Shown here piece after piece: positions 51,065 through 61,335 of a stretch of 64,000 nucleotides of DNA. The notes beneath the pieces are model-generated. The model had not been told where the DNA came from and searched no databases. It saw only the letters and a program-made list of their open reading frames with translations. The stretch comes from Calendula officinalis (taxonomy: Eukaryota > Streptophyta > Magnoliopsida > Asterales > Asteraceae), in contig OY970820.1 of the NCBI GenBank assembly GCA_963853835.1, forward strand, positions 29,846,873-29,910,872, read 5' to 3'. Each line of letters opens with the position of its first letter. The first letter of the stretch is position 1. The position numbers and the translations under genes are program-made.

Positions 51065-53424
51065 TTATTTTCCTTTTCTAATACATGCTGGAAGTATAGA
51101 TGGAGGTGGAGTGTATTTCATATCAGGAATACCAATAATTACAATTGATGGAGAAAAGAACTTAATCTTATCTTCTGTTAGAATCTTGGGATGTGGAGGA
51201 AGTGCACATTCATCAACTTTAAACCAGTTCACATTATCATCAATGTCAGGTATGATAAGTGGTTGATCAGGAGTTGGAGGTTTTGTGATGATAACAAAAC
51301 GTTCACGTTCAATAATCTCTGGAATTTCTTCTTCTTCCTCTTCAGTAGTAACCAATGTGGTTTCTACTGGTATAACTGCTACTGGTATACTTTCTTGTTC
51401 ATGTGCCACAATTTGTCTTTCTTCATTTACTACTGGTGAGGTTGCTGTAGGAATTACTACTGCTAGGGCATCAGTAGTATCCATGATATCTTCTTGTGTA
51501 GCATTTACTATTGCAGTATTTCTTTCTTCAACACGATCAGTAGTAACAACCTCTTGATCCTTTGCCTCAGTAATAATCATAGGATCAGTAGTTTCTATCA
51601 CTTTAGTAGCAACTGTAGAGTTTATTTGTTCTGCTGTTTGTGATTGATTTGCAGACACAAATATGTCTTCATCCATTTCTCTATACAAGTCTTCACCAAT
51701 TTTTTGACTTGTTTCACCATGGACCTCTTTCAAGTTCAGGAGGGCTACTGCTGCAATAGATTGATCAATCATCCCTTGAATTTGATCTTTCTCCCCCTTA
51801 GTGATCTCAACTTGTTGAGCCTCATTACCTGCAATCTTCCTTTGTAATTTCCTGATCAAATTGGATTGCCATTGAAGCCTGTGCTCAAACCTCTTCTTCC
51901 TTTTGTTCAAGGTATTGATGTAGTGCTTCATGTAGGTCATGGTTTTTCCTTGATTGTTAAGTAACTCCAGACAATGTTGTATAGTGGTTTTAAGGTTTTC
52001 CTTCCTAGCCGTCAATTTAGTGGTTTTAATACTGCCCTCAGCCCCTTTGGGTGGATCATTGGGCTCAATAGGTACATTGGTTTTAAGGTTTTCCATCCTA
52101 TCCGTCAATTCAATTGGTTCTGTTCTACCCTCATCACTTCTCGGTGATGAAATGGGTTGTTTGGACATACTCTTCTTCCTAGAAGAAGCAGTAATGCCCC
52201 CCTTGTGGTTTCTTGGCACCGGGGTCCTCTCAGTAATTCCTCAAATTCTGAGTCATCACTAAGAGTTGCCGAGGTCTGGGTCCTAATGATGTTTTCACTA
52301 TCCTGTGCACCCACCTTTGGGGAATCAGTAGTGAGAGCCCTTTCCTCATGACCTCTCTCCTCCTGTGAGGTCAACTCTTGGAGTCTGGGGTTTGACTCAA
52401 TTGTTCCCCTGGTGTCCTTTAAGGAAGTTTTCTTCCTTTTATATTTGATTGAAATTTGTTTGGCTATGGTCTGGTCTTCCTCAGAGTGAAGAGTAGCACT
52501 CTGTGGATTAATCTCATGTACCTGGGACACTTGCAGGACATCTGTTGGTTCATTTAATTGAGTGGACTGAATGGGTTCTGTTTGGGCTGTATTTGGTGGT
52601 GGAGTGGGTTGGGGTTCAATTGGGTGACTTGAACCTTCTCCAGTTGGGGGATGATCATAGATCATGTTTGAAAACAGTGGAGTGTCTTTACCAGAAAATT
52701 TAAATTGTTTTCTCATGTTTGCAAAAACCTTTTTGTTTAATTCTGGTGTGACAAAAATGTTTTTGGGAGTTGACAGATTTTGTAATTCACAGTTTATTAT
52801 ATGAGTTAGAAATTTTGGATACATTAAAAATTTTAAGGATGACAGATTTCCAAGCATTCCCTCAAATATCATGTTTGAAAAATTAAATACTTGTCCTGTG
52901 CTCAGACAAACAACAGTAGATGTTATTGATTTGTTGAACTCATTCCAAGTACTTCTTTTTGGAGAGATACAATGTTGAATAGTATGTACCAAAAACTTCC
53001 ATTGAGGTGAAAGAAGACCCTTTTGAAAAGTAACTATATCCAGTCTTCCTTCATACCCCATTTTCTTTAAAGTTTCAACAAGATCTTCCTTTGGAAGAGA
53101 GAACATACCTGACTCATCATTGAGTTGAAGATGATTTCGGATTGATTGTTCAGTGATAATGATCTCCTTTCCATCTACAGTAGACTTGATTTTGGACATA
53201 TTGGAGTCTTCAACTCTTTCAGCATTTGTCCAGAAATCAACTAAGTGTTATTGATATGCTTTAGGATTGATGGTGAGAGCAAACTTTATATATGAGTTCT
53301 TTAGGAACATCACAATAGGTCGAAAATCCTTTGTACCATCTGGATTTCTTAAGAAGGCACACATATTGTGGAATTCGGAACATTTAAGATCAGTATTTAC
53401 ATTGAGTGATTTTAGGGTTGCCAT
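51065..53424 (-). pseudogene. Sirevirus env-like ORF (after pol), frameshifted
   Basis: Starts MATLKSLNVNTDLKCSEFHN at 53424; a TAA at 53248-53250 interrupts; the same frame resumes (HLVDFWTNAERVED) to 52105. The conserved block is STWNEFNKSITSTVVCLSTG, QVFNFSNMIFEGMLGN, FLMYPKFL, a pattern found after pol in Sirevirus-like Copia elements. A run of six C (52197-52202) shifts the frame, and the protein continues in 51065-52219 with PISSPRSDEG and a coiled-coil core. Repeated TACTACTGAT motifs encode the Thr-Thr-Asp runs (VVTTDRV, ETTDPMII). 'Env-like' describes position only; no clear signal or membrane segment is seen. Confidence 0.75.
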
Positions 53425-53933
53425 TGTGCTTGATTTTGATATTTTGGTATGAATTTTTCAGAGAGAGTGATCGTTTTGGTAGGAATTTCAAGTGTGTGAT
53501 CGTAATTGAGTTGTTACTGATGTGGGGTTTTGATCAGATTGTGCAGAGATTAGGGTTTAGCGTAGGGTTTATCAAATCGAGGAGAAGATAATGCTATACT
53601 AATCTCAGTCTGCTATTTATATTTTTCGATTAAACCTGCAAAATGACCAAAATATCCTTCGAATAATAACCCAACAGCTATTTTCATGAGGGTCAGTAAT
53701 GTAATTTTCGTATTTTACAGATAACGGCCGATCAGTAGTAACTAAGTATCAGTAGTAGAAACATCAGTAGTAACCTTTGTTTCTATACTTGACCTAATTT
53801 CTACTGAGAAACCCTATTAGTACTAGATTGTGGTAGAAATAACAAGATCAGTAGTAATGAATAACCAGTAGTAAACAAAAGATTAGAGTTAAAATTTGTA
53901 CAAAACACTTTACACATGTTTTTCCTTTTAGAC
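53425..53933 (-). other. Spacer between env-like ORF and pol of Copia-3
   Basis: Non-coding, with five CAGTAGTA motifs at about 53732-53873. It may act as leader of a separate env-like transcript. Confidence 0.6.
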
Positions 53934-56217
53934 TTAACTTATTAAAATCATTCCAATACTGCTAACAAAAAAGCAGAATCTTCCTATATCAAATGCTTTT
54001 GTAAAAAGATCTGCTAATTGATTATCATTATGAATTTTCTCTACTTTAATTAATTTCTTTTCATTGCAATCCCTTATAAAGTGAAATCTAATTTCAATGT
54101 GTTTTATTTTAGAGTGTTTTACTGGATTATTCACAATACTGATTGCACTTTGATTATTTATAAAAATTGGAGTTTTAAGTATAGAGATACCAAAGTCTAG
54201 GAGTTGATTTTGAATCCACAATACTTGAGCACAGCAGGCAGATACAGCTACATACTCTGCTTCAGCAGTTGAAGTTGAAACATTGGTTTGTTTCTTGCAT
54301 TGCCATGACACCAACCTTGATCCAAAGAATTGACATCCACCAGCAGTAGATTTTCTGTCTTGGCATTCACCACCATAGTCACTATCTGTGTAGTCTATGA
54401 GTTCAAATGGTGATGCATGTGGATACCAAAGACCAAGTGAGGGTTTTCCATTCAAGTATCTGAAGATTCTTTTGACTGCTTGTAAGTGCAACTCTTTTGG
54501 TTTTGATTGATATCTGGAACATACACAAACACTATACATAATGTCAGGTCTTGATGCAGTTAAATACATTAAAGATCCTATCATTGATCTGTAAAGGTGC
54601 TCATCTACATCCTCCCCCTCAACATCAGGATGTAGGTGTTTGTGAGTTTCCATTGGAGTGCTTGCACTTTTGCTATCTTTCATTGCAAACTTCTCTAAGA
54701 TATCTCTGACATATTTTGATTGATTGATCAAAATACCATCTGATTTCTGATTGATTTGGAGTCCAAGAAAGAAATTCATTGGACCCATTGAACTCATCTT
54801 GAACTTGATCTGCATCAGTTCTTCAAATTTTTTGCACAATCGATCATTTGTTGATCCAAAGATGATATCATCTACATATATTTGGACCAGTAGAATATCA
54901 TCTTTGACCTTCCTTGTGAATAATATCTTGTCAATGGCACCTCTCTTGAAATTGTTCTTCAATAGGTAAGAGGACAATGTATCATACCAAGCTCTCGGTG
55001 CCTGATGAAGGCCATATAGAGCTTTGTCTAGTTTGTGCACATAGTAATCATGTTCTGGATCTTCAAAGCCTGGAGGTTGACATACATATACTTCTTCTTC
55101 TATTTTCCCATACAAGAAGGCACTTTTTACATCCATTTGGTAGACTTTGATTTGTTTGTATGAAGCATATGCTAGAAATATTCTGATTGCTTTAATTCTG
55201 GCAACTGGTGCATATACTTCATCATAATCAATGCCTTCTTCTTGTGTGTATCCTTGAGCTACAAGTCTTGCTTTGTTCTTGATTACTAAACCTCTTTCAT
55301 ATTTCTTGTTTCTGAAGATCCATCTTGTTCCAATGGCCCTTTTTCCTTTTGGTAGAGGTACAAGGGTCCATACAGCTTGCAGCTTGAATTGAAGAAGTTC
55401 CTTTTGCATTCCTATGATCCAGTTTGAATCTTTCATAGCTTGTTGAATCTTCTTAGGTTCTTCCTGTGACAGAAAACATTCATACATGCATTCATTAGAG
55501 ATTAGACTGATGTTACAAACATTTGAGTTTATGACAGAATTAAATTTGCTTCTTGTCTGCATGGTTGAGTTGACATCACTTAGGACTAGGTCCAAAGGAT
55601 GATTCTTTTCAGTTCTGGTTCCAGGAATTTTGTCAACCGAGATTTGAGAGTCTAGATTTGACTCATTTGATTCAGGAATTTGAGCATCTGTCCATGTTTC
55701 TTCTTGATTGTTTGTACGTTGTGAAGATTCATCATTACTACTGGTGTCAGTAGTAACGTTCTCTTCATTGACTTCAGGAGTATCATCATTGTTGTTACTA
55801 ACATCAGTATTGAGTAATTCATCATTATAACTCTGAGGTTCAGAGTTACTACTGGGATCAGTAGTATCTTCAGAATTTGAGTTGTTACTGGTATCATTGA
55901 AATTAGGGTTACCAGAGTTACTACTGTCCTCGGTATCAACTGTGGGAGCAGTATCAACTAGGATATATTTCATAATTTCTTGACTTCTATTTGATGATGG
56001 TCCTACTTGTTGGCTTTGATTGTTTGAATTTCCTGTATTAAATTCATAATTGACATCAAAAGATTTGGTTAGATTATCAATGTTAAACAACCAATCTGGA
56101 CCATTTCCTTGTTCATTCATAAGATTTTCATTAAAGGATACATTTACACTTTCTTCAATGATCCTTAGCCTTTTGTTGAACACTCTGTAGGATTTGCTTT
56201 GAGTTGAGTATCCTAGA
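53934..56217 (-). CDS. Copia reverse transcriptase and RNase H
   Basis: About 750 codons open throughout. After the short integrase tail (GIFLGYSTQSKSYRVFNKR) comes a Ser/Asn/Asp-rich segment, then RVT_2: GTRWIFRNKK, KARLVAQGYTQEEGIDYDEV, catalytic D in YQMDVKSAFL and YVDD in QIYVDDIIFGS, then RNase H with DYTDSDYGGECQDRKSTAGG and STAEAEYVA. The end DIGRFCFFVSSIGM is typical of the Sirevirus lineage. The enzyme motifs are intact, so reverse transcription in trans is conceivable, but the element lacks protease to release it. Confidence 0.9.
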
Positions 56218-57520
56218 AATATTCCATCATCTGCTTTGCAGTCAAATTATATTCAATTCTTCTGTTTCTATTTAAAATCATTTCTTCTAGTGTTTCTTTA
56301 TTTAGTTTTTCTAATTCTTTGTATGATTTAATGCATTCAGGAGTGCAAGATTTAGAATGTACCTCAGTAGTAGAAGGATCAGTATTAAAGGCCATGAGAG
56401 CTTGGTTCTGTGCATGTTCTTCTACTTGGAAGCTCCAGTCATACCCTTGTCCTTCTTGAGATACTAAGGCAGTTGAGTTGGATGTGCTGTTTTTGTTGTA
56501 GCTTGATCTTTGATCTTTGCTTGGACATTCTCTGGCAAAGTGACCCAGATTGCTACAGTTGTAACATTTAACCTTGGTCTTGTCAAAACCAGCTCTATCA
56601 CCTTTGTTGTAAGATAGGTTTTGTCTTCCAGTTCTTTTAAGAAACCTTTTGGTTCTTAAGCTTAGCATAGCCATCTGCCATTTAATATCCATCTCTTCCA
56701 AATCATCAGGATTGAGTTGTTCTAAATCTTCACTAATCAATGCAGTATGCACATGACTAGTGAAGAAAGATTCTCTTGCTATATCTTCAATACCTGCATT
56801 CTTTACAGCCTCCTGACCTGTTCCTGTATTTGACACAAAAGCAACATTGTTTGAAGGTAGATTTGGAGTTTTAGTACTTACCTCAGATTCAAACACTCTC
56901 AGTTCATTGTAGAGTTCATCAAGTTCTTTTTCTTCTAGTGCATCTCCTTGTCTATATATCACAGTGTACATAGACCATTCTTCACCTAGAGACCTGAGAA
57001 ACTTTATGTTGACATCATCATTGTCTAGTTTATAACCAACTTGATTTAGTTCACCAATGAGTTTGTTGAACCGATCAAATACTTGAGACAATGATTCATT
57101 CTTCTGTCCTTTGAAGTTTTAAAAGTCTTGTTTCAGAACAGACTTCATGTTTCTTTTTGTGCTCTTTGTACCAACAAACCTCTTTTCCAGAGCCTGCCAT
57201 AATTTCGTTGCATCATCATATTCAACAAAGAGATGTTGATAGTCGTTGGGAATGGCAAGCAAAAGAGTGCTTAGAGCTTTAAGTTCAATTCCTCTGTCTT
57301 TCTTCTCCTTTTCACTCTTAAGTTTGTCTGCTTCAGTTGATGAACTTGCTGCTTGGGTCTGAATCGTTTTGTTGCCTTCAACAACAACTTCCCACATGGA
57401 ATAATCAGTAATAAGCATATACTGCTTGATTCTATTTTTCCACATCCCAAAGTTGTTGGGAGTGAGAATTGGAATCTTGTTTGCTTCAGTACTTTCATTG
57501 TTATCAGACATGATTAACAA
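56218..57520 (-). pseudogene. Copia gag with one in-frame stop
   Basis: MSDNNESTEANKIPILTPNN begins near 57511. Gag domain blocks NFGMWKNRIKQYML, YDDATKLWQALEKRF, then a TAA at 57119-57121, and in the same frame SLSQVFDRFNKLIGELNQVG and IKFLRSLGEEWSMY, the zinc knuckle CYNCSNLGHFAREC and the start of the linker (CIKSYKELEKLN). The reading frame ends at the deletion junction (56213-56247). The TAA would truncate gag; otherwise it is complete. Confidence 0.88.
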
Positions 57521-57581
57521 TTTTAAGATCGAAAGTATGAAACTTTTTGCTGTTCTTAATTCGTAGATCTAGAACCGTAAA

Positions 57582-57593
57582 GCTCTGATACCA
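57582..57593 (-). other. Primer-binding site of Copia-3
   Basis: Plus-strand GCTCTGATACCA is the inverse of TGGTATCAGAGC, two bases from the 5' LTR. Confidence 0.92.
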
Positions 57594-57595
57594 CT

Positions 57596-58061
57596 TGTCA
57601 GGATCGAATAACAATCAAGTTATTAGAAACTCAGATCTACTAACACAAGAAGTTACAGCGGATTAACACTTATGTTATTAGTTTAAGAACAATGTAAACT
57701 GCAATTGAATAAGAATAAAACGAAGAACACAGTTTATCATAAAAAGCTTCAATGTATTAATTCGTTCGATCAATACACGTATGTTTACAATTCATAAGGA
57801 ACTATATATAATAGTCCTTGAAGCCTAAATTATTAACCTAGTTATTCTAGGAATCGATTACAATTGAATTACATAAAGATTTACATTCCGTAACTAACTC
57901 TACTAAAATCTCGGACTTGATCTGTTCCAGATACGCTCATCAGTAGTAAATCAGATCATCAGTAGTATTTGCCTTTAGCAGTAGTAACTTCGAGATCAGT
58001 AGTAACTTGCATTCTTCAGTAGTAATTCAATTTTCAGTAGTAAATCGTTTATGTTCCAACA
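57596..58061 (-). repeat. 5' LTR of Copia-3
   Basis: 466 bp, about eight differences from the 3' LTR. Contains six CAGTAGTA motifs. Confidence 0.92.
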
Positions 58062-58111
58062 ATATTTAATCGTCAAATCAAGATTTTACTTTTCTATAAA
58101 CAATTTCATAG

Positions 58112-58170
58112 ATTGTGGTCATTATCAATACTTGCCCTACTGTAATCTTATTCATAAGTATCCAGTGCAG
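58112..58170 (+). pseudogene. Limit dextrinase relic, penultimate exon piece
   Basis: CATAG acceptor, codons IVVIINTCPTVI, then a frame change to YPVQ before a GT donor at 58171. In plant limit dextrinases the corresponding run is IVVIFNACPT, followed later by LHPVQ; the segment between is deleted. Confidence 0.7.
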
Positions 58171-58261
58171 GTATATTCGCTTTTTTACAAATAAATAACT
58201 ACGCTTGCTTTTATTTGTTTCGTTATTGATTATTTTTGTATTTTTTATTCTTTTTGTGCAG

Positions 58262-58378
58262 ATGATGTCAATTGATGATTTAGTGAATAACTCAATATAT
58301 GATCCATTATCAGGATGCTTTAAGGTGCCTTCAAGAACAACCTCATGTGTTTGTTACACCCACAACATTCAAGAGTAG
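58262..58378 (+). pseudogene. Limit dextrinase relic, last exon
   Basis: GTGCAG acceptor, then 38 open codons and a TAG. MMSIDDLVNNSIYDPLSGCF followed by KVPSRTTSCV matches the enzyme's C-terminus (D.LV..S.YD...GCF.VP.RTTSVFV). The final residues are altered. Confidence 0.8.
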
Positions 58379-59404
58379 ATAAAATTTGCTAATATCATTC
58401 CTTGAAATAAGTTGACTTTTTGAGGTCAATCTTATTTAAACTTAATTTAATAAAAACTTAGTGTTTCTTTGAAGTAAAAAACCAGTCTTATCTCTTGTAA
58501 ATTGGGCATGGTAAATCTTGACCGAGAAAAATCAAGGTCATTTTTCACCAAATTACTCTGATTAATGCGAAGATGTATAGCTCGCTTGTACTGTACAAGT
58601 GGAAAAGGCATGCAAAGGCAAATTGGGATGTATGGATTGTTTTGTCAGACCTTTATGAGACTATTTAATGTTGTGAAAGTCAGCTCCTGCTTAGTTGTGT
58701 GAACTGCTAATGGAGTGGCTACTTGTATTTAATTATATATACTGATATGCTCTAACAGCTTATTATATATCTATAGATACAATTTTTTTTGCTTAACATG
58801 TTATATGTTTTTAAGGTTATTTTATTATAGGTGTTGGCTTTTAATTAGTTGCATTTAGCATGTCATGTTGAGTTGCTTGGAAGCAACTCTCTCTATCTCA
58901 CATTCTGTTTATATATATCTATATATACACTCAATCAGAAGTAGTGGAGTGGAGTAAAGGGAATAAAATACTAAAATAAGATACATAATGGATTAACAAG
59001 ATTGATTTTATTCACTGGCATGTGCTTGTTCAATATCTGTTTGAGTATACATGAATGTATATATATATGTGTCTATATGCTTATGAACAAGAATGTCAAT
59101 GATCCCCTTAATATAATTATACAACAATTAATCCGTCTATACATTATTAAATTTGGCTAACACAACATACATGTGTTAGTGAATTGTAATGGTCTGTAAT
59201 CCTAAACCGAACGAGAACAAGACTCAACATATACACGTAAAAAGACATGAACTAATTTTTTTATTGGTATGTTTAACAACAGTCTAAAGATAGTTTAACT
59301 TGCAAGAAAATTTGTATTTATCCGTATTGGACAAATAATATAAAGTTCATATATGAGAATAATTAACTTGCGGCATTTGATATAACTGAATTAGTAGTTT
59401 TAGT
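58379..59404. other. Intergenic, nothing recognised
   Basis: Region downstream of the limit-dextrinase relic; probably its old 3' flank. AT-rich, with TATATA runs near 58910-58930 and 59059-59067. Confidence 0.55.
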
Positions 59405-59605
59405 TTAATACTTGTGATGGCCTAGCGGTAATGGCGCCTAAAATGATCTCCTAAAGGTCACGGGTTTGATCTTTTACCTAAGTAAACATTAGTAGATAAC
59501 CAGAGGAAGTTACAAAAACTGTTAGATCACGTACTTCAAGAGTAAAGTTCGGCCAACCCTCAGGGTCCGTTGTAAACGCAATACCCAATTAAAGAAGAAA
59601 AAGTA
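59405..59605 (+). mobile_element. Candidate tRNA-derived SINE
   Basis: GATGGCCTAGCGGTAATGG resembles an RNA polymerase III A box and GGTCACGGGTTTGATC a B box (GGTTCGANTC-like), about 45 bp apart as in tRNA-headed plant SINEs. The body up to about 59605 has no ORF. Ends and target duplication are not clear. Confidence 0.45.
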
Positions 59606-60177
59606 AATAAGTCTAAGACTCGATATTAACATATTTAACTATTTACAAAGAGTGGGAAGAAGGTGATGGAAGGAGGGAAGAATCCCCATGTTGAAGTGAT
59701 TCTTTGCTTGGGCTAAAACTAAGATACACACCCCATTTGGTGCTTTTTGGCCCTTTTACATGCCTCACACACACAACCAACCAACTAACACTCCAATAAT
59801 TCAACAACTTTGCATACTCGCTTGCTCTTGTGGGATGCATGTAATATGCCATTATTAACTAATAATTAAAAGATTTGGTATCAGTTGATTTATTGGATTG
59901 GGTTAGATTAATAATACGTCAAATTAGAGGTGACAATTTTAACTTGACTATTGACCCAGATATACTTTTATCTTTAACAAATATAGTGAAAACAATAATT
60001 AAACAAAAGAATAACTAATATAGAAGTGGGATCTGGTAGGGACACCTCAAAAAAATTTCAAAAAATTCCGAAAAATATATATATAACTCCCCATGATTAT
60101 TAATACATTTGACGAAAAAAAATTTAAAAAAAATGGGAAAAAAAATTTTGATCAACTTTTTTTGTAGATCATAATTA
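59606..60177. other. Intergenic, nothing recognised
   Basis: AT-rich with poly-A/T runs. A 69-codon minus-strand frame (59643-59852) shows no family signature. Confidence 0.5.
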
Positions 60178-60320
60178 GGGGTGTTCACTATTCGGTTATA
60201 ACCGGATTGTCCAATTGGACATTTTGGATCGGACTGTTTGGGTTGGTTATTTGGTTTTTTAGATCGGTTTGGACTTGAACCAAATTAATAGTTTGGATCG
60301 GACTATTTGGGTTGGTTATT
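60178..60320. mobile_element. Partial second copy of the hAT MITE
   Basis: TAGGGGTGTTCACTATTCGG and the following TTTGGATCGG-rich stretch match the left half of the MITE at 32244. The right half is missing where the retroelement leader begins. Confidence 0.75.
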
Positions 60321-61319
60321 CATAACTCGATTAATGATTACTCTTTGTTTCATCAAGATTACCACATAGATTTTTTTTTTCTCTTTAATACATTCTATAG
60401 ATTCTTACACAAATTTAGAATTCCATATTAATGTATCTGTTGGTTGCTAAATCTTGAATCAATAACTTCTCATTATGCATACTCATTTTATCATTTTATA
60501 GCGCACTTATCAAAATTTGGTTCGATATTTTCTCATTTAGCTAAGATGTAATTATTTCCCATTTTATTGACTAAATAATTCTTTCTTTTACTCAAAAATA
60601 TTCTTAATCAATTTGATTTACTAATCTCTGATTTACTCGTTTAAATGACTCAGTCTATTAAGTGTTTTCTCCCATATGAAAGATTTTAATATTTTCCCAA
60701 TACGAAAATTTAATACTCCTCTTTAATTTATTAATTTCCTCATTTCTCATTTACTCAAAGCATGTTTCTCATTACATAGCTTATGGATCTTATATCATAA
60801 ATTAATATTCCGTTATTACACTTTTGGTTAGAATTTCTCAGAATTTATAAAATCTCACCTCAACTCTATTAGGTGTTCCTCTAAATTGGAAACTTTATTA
60901 TTTTCTCATTAGTATTTATAATTTCACATTTCTCTAGTATATATTTTTCATATATATATATAAATATATAGAACTCTAAGAATTAAAATCAAAATTATGC
61001 TCAAATTAAGCTCTAAATTATACTCAAAATTATAGAATCTCATAATAGTATATCTATATACATATATGTTTAGCCATACAATCCACAAGTAATTCTCTCA
61101 GGAAATAAACCGAAAATTCTCAGAATATAGCAAAATCTCAATTAAATAATACTCTTAAATATTACCGGCAGTAGGAAGCGAGAGCTCGACGTGACATGTT
61201 GTATGTTTGATGTGGAAACTTTTCTCAGAAAAATATTTGACTCTTTTCTCGTTTAAAAAACTCGATACGCAAACTTGAGTTTGAGTTCGCCCCTTGCCAA
61301 CCCAAATCCCTCAAGTCAG
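60321..61319 (-). mobile_element. Leader remnant of a minus-strand Tekay-like element
   Basis: Non-coding AT-rich DNA downstream (on the minus strand) of a primer site. No gag is reached, so the element is truncated here. TCTCAGAA-type motifs recur. Confidence 0.5.
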
Positions 61320-61332
61320 AGCTCTGATACCA
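61320..61332 (-). other. Primer-binding site of the Tekay-like element
   Basis: Plus-strand GCTCTGATACCA starting at 61321, three bases from the LTR end; on the minus strand TGGTATCAGAGC. Confidence 0.8.
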
Positions 61333-61335
61333 ACT

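Larger units (their letters stand above)
49364..58061 (-). mobile_element. Copia-3: Sirevirus-like Copia element lacking protease and integrase
   Basis: 8698 bp on the minus strand. 466-bp LTRs (about 1.7% different), perfect target duplication ATATT (49359-49363 and 58062-58066), tRNA-Met primer site and polypurine tract. Order on the minus strand: LTR, gag, fused reverse transcriptase and RNase H, long env-like region, LTR. The gag tail joins directly to the region after integrase, so protease and integrase were removed in one deletion near 56240. It lies in an intron of the limit-dextrinase relic. Confidence 0.93.
20130..58378 (+). pseudogene. Decayed plastid limit dextrinase (pullulanase) gene, split by transposons
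   Basis: Short exon-like pieces in gene order match plant limit dextrinase, the chloroplast GH13 enzyme that cuts alpha-1,6 links in starch. They are a possible transit-peptide exon (about 20130-20357), an N-terminal YWV..SIITWDVDV piece (20735), a VNLDSDALKPHKWENLVDEKP piece (31925), the C-terminal PGVIVMSIEDSHKGVPGLSQ exon (32211-32243 joined to 49267-49330), a VVIINTCPTVI piece (58112) and the last exon (58262-58378). Only 165 bp separate the third and fourth pieces, so nearly the whole catalytic barrel has been deleted. There are frameshifts and stops as well. A Mutator foldback, a hAT MITE and a Copia element, each with nested content, occupy the gaps. Identification rests on family knowledge; no alignment was run. 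Confidence 0.8.
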
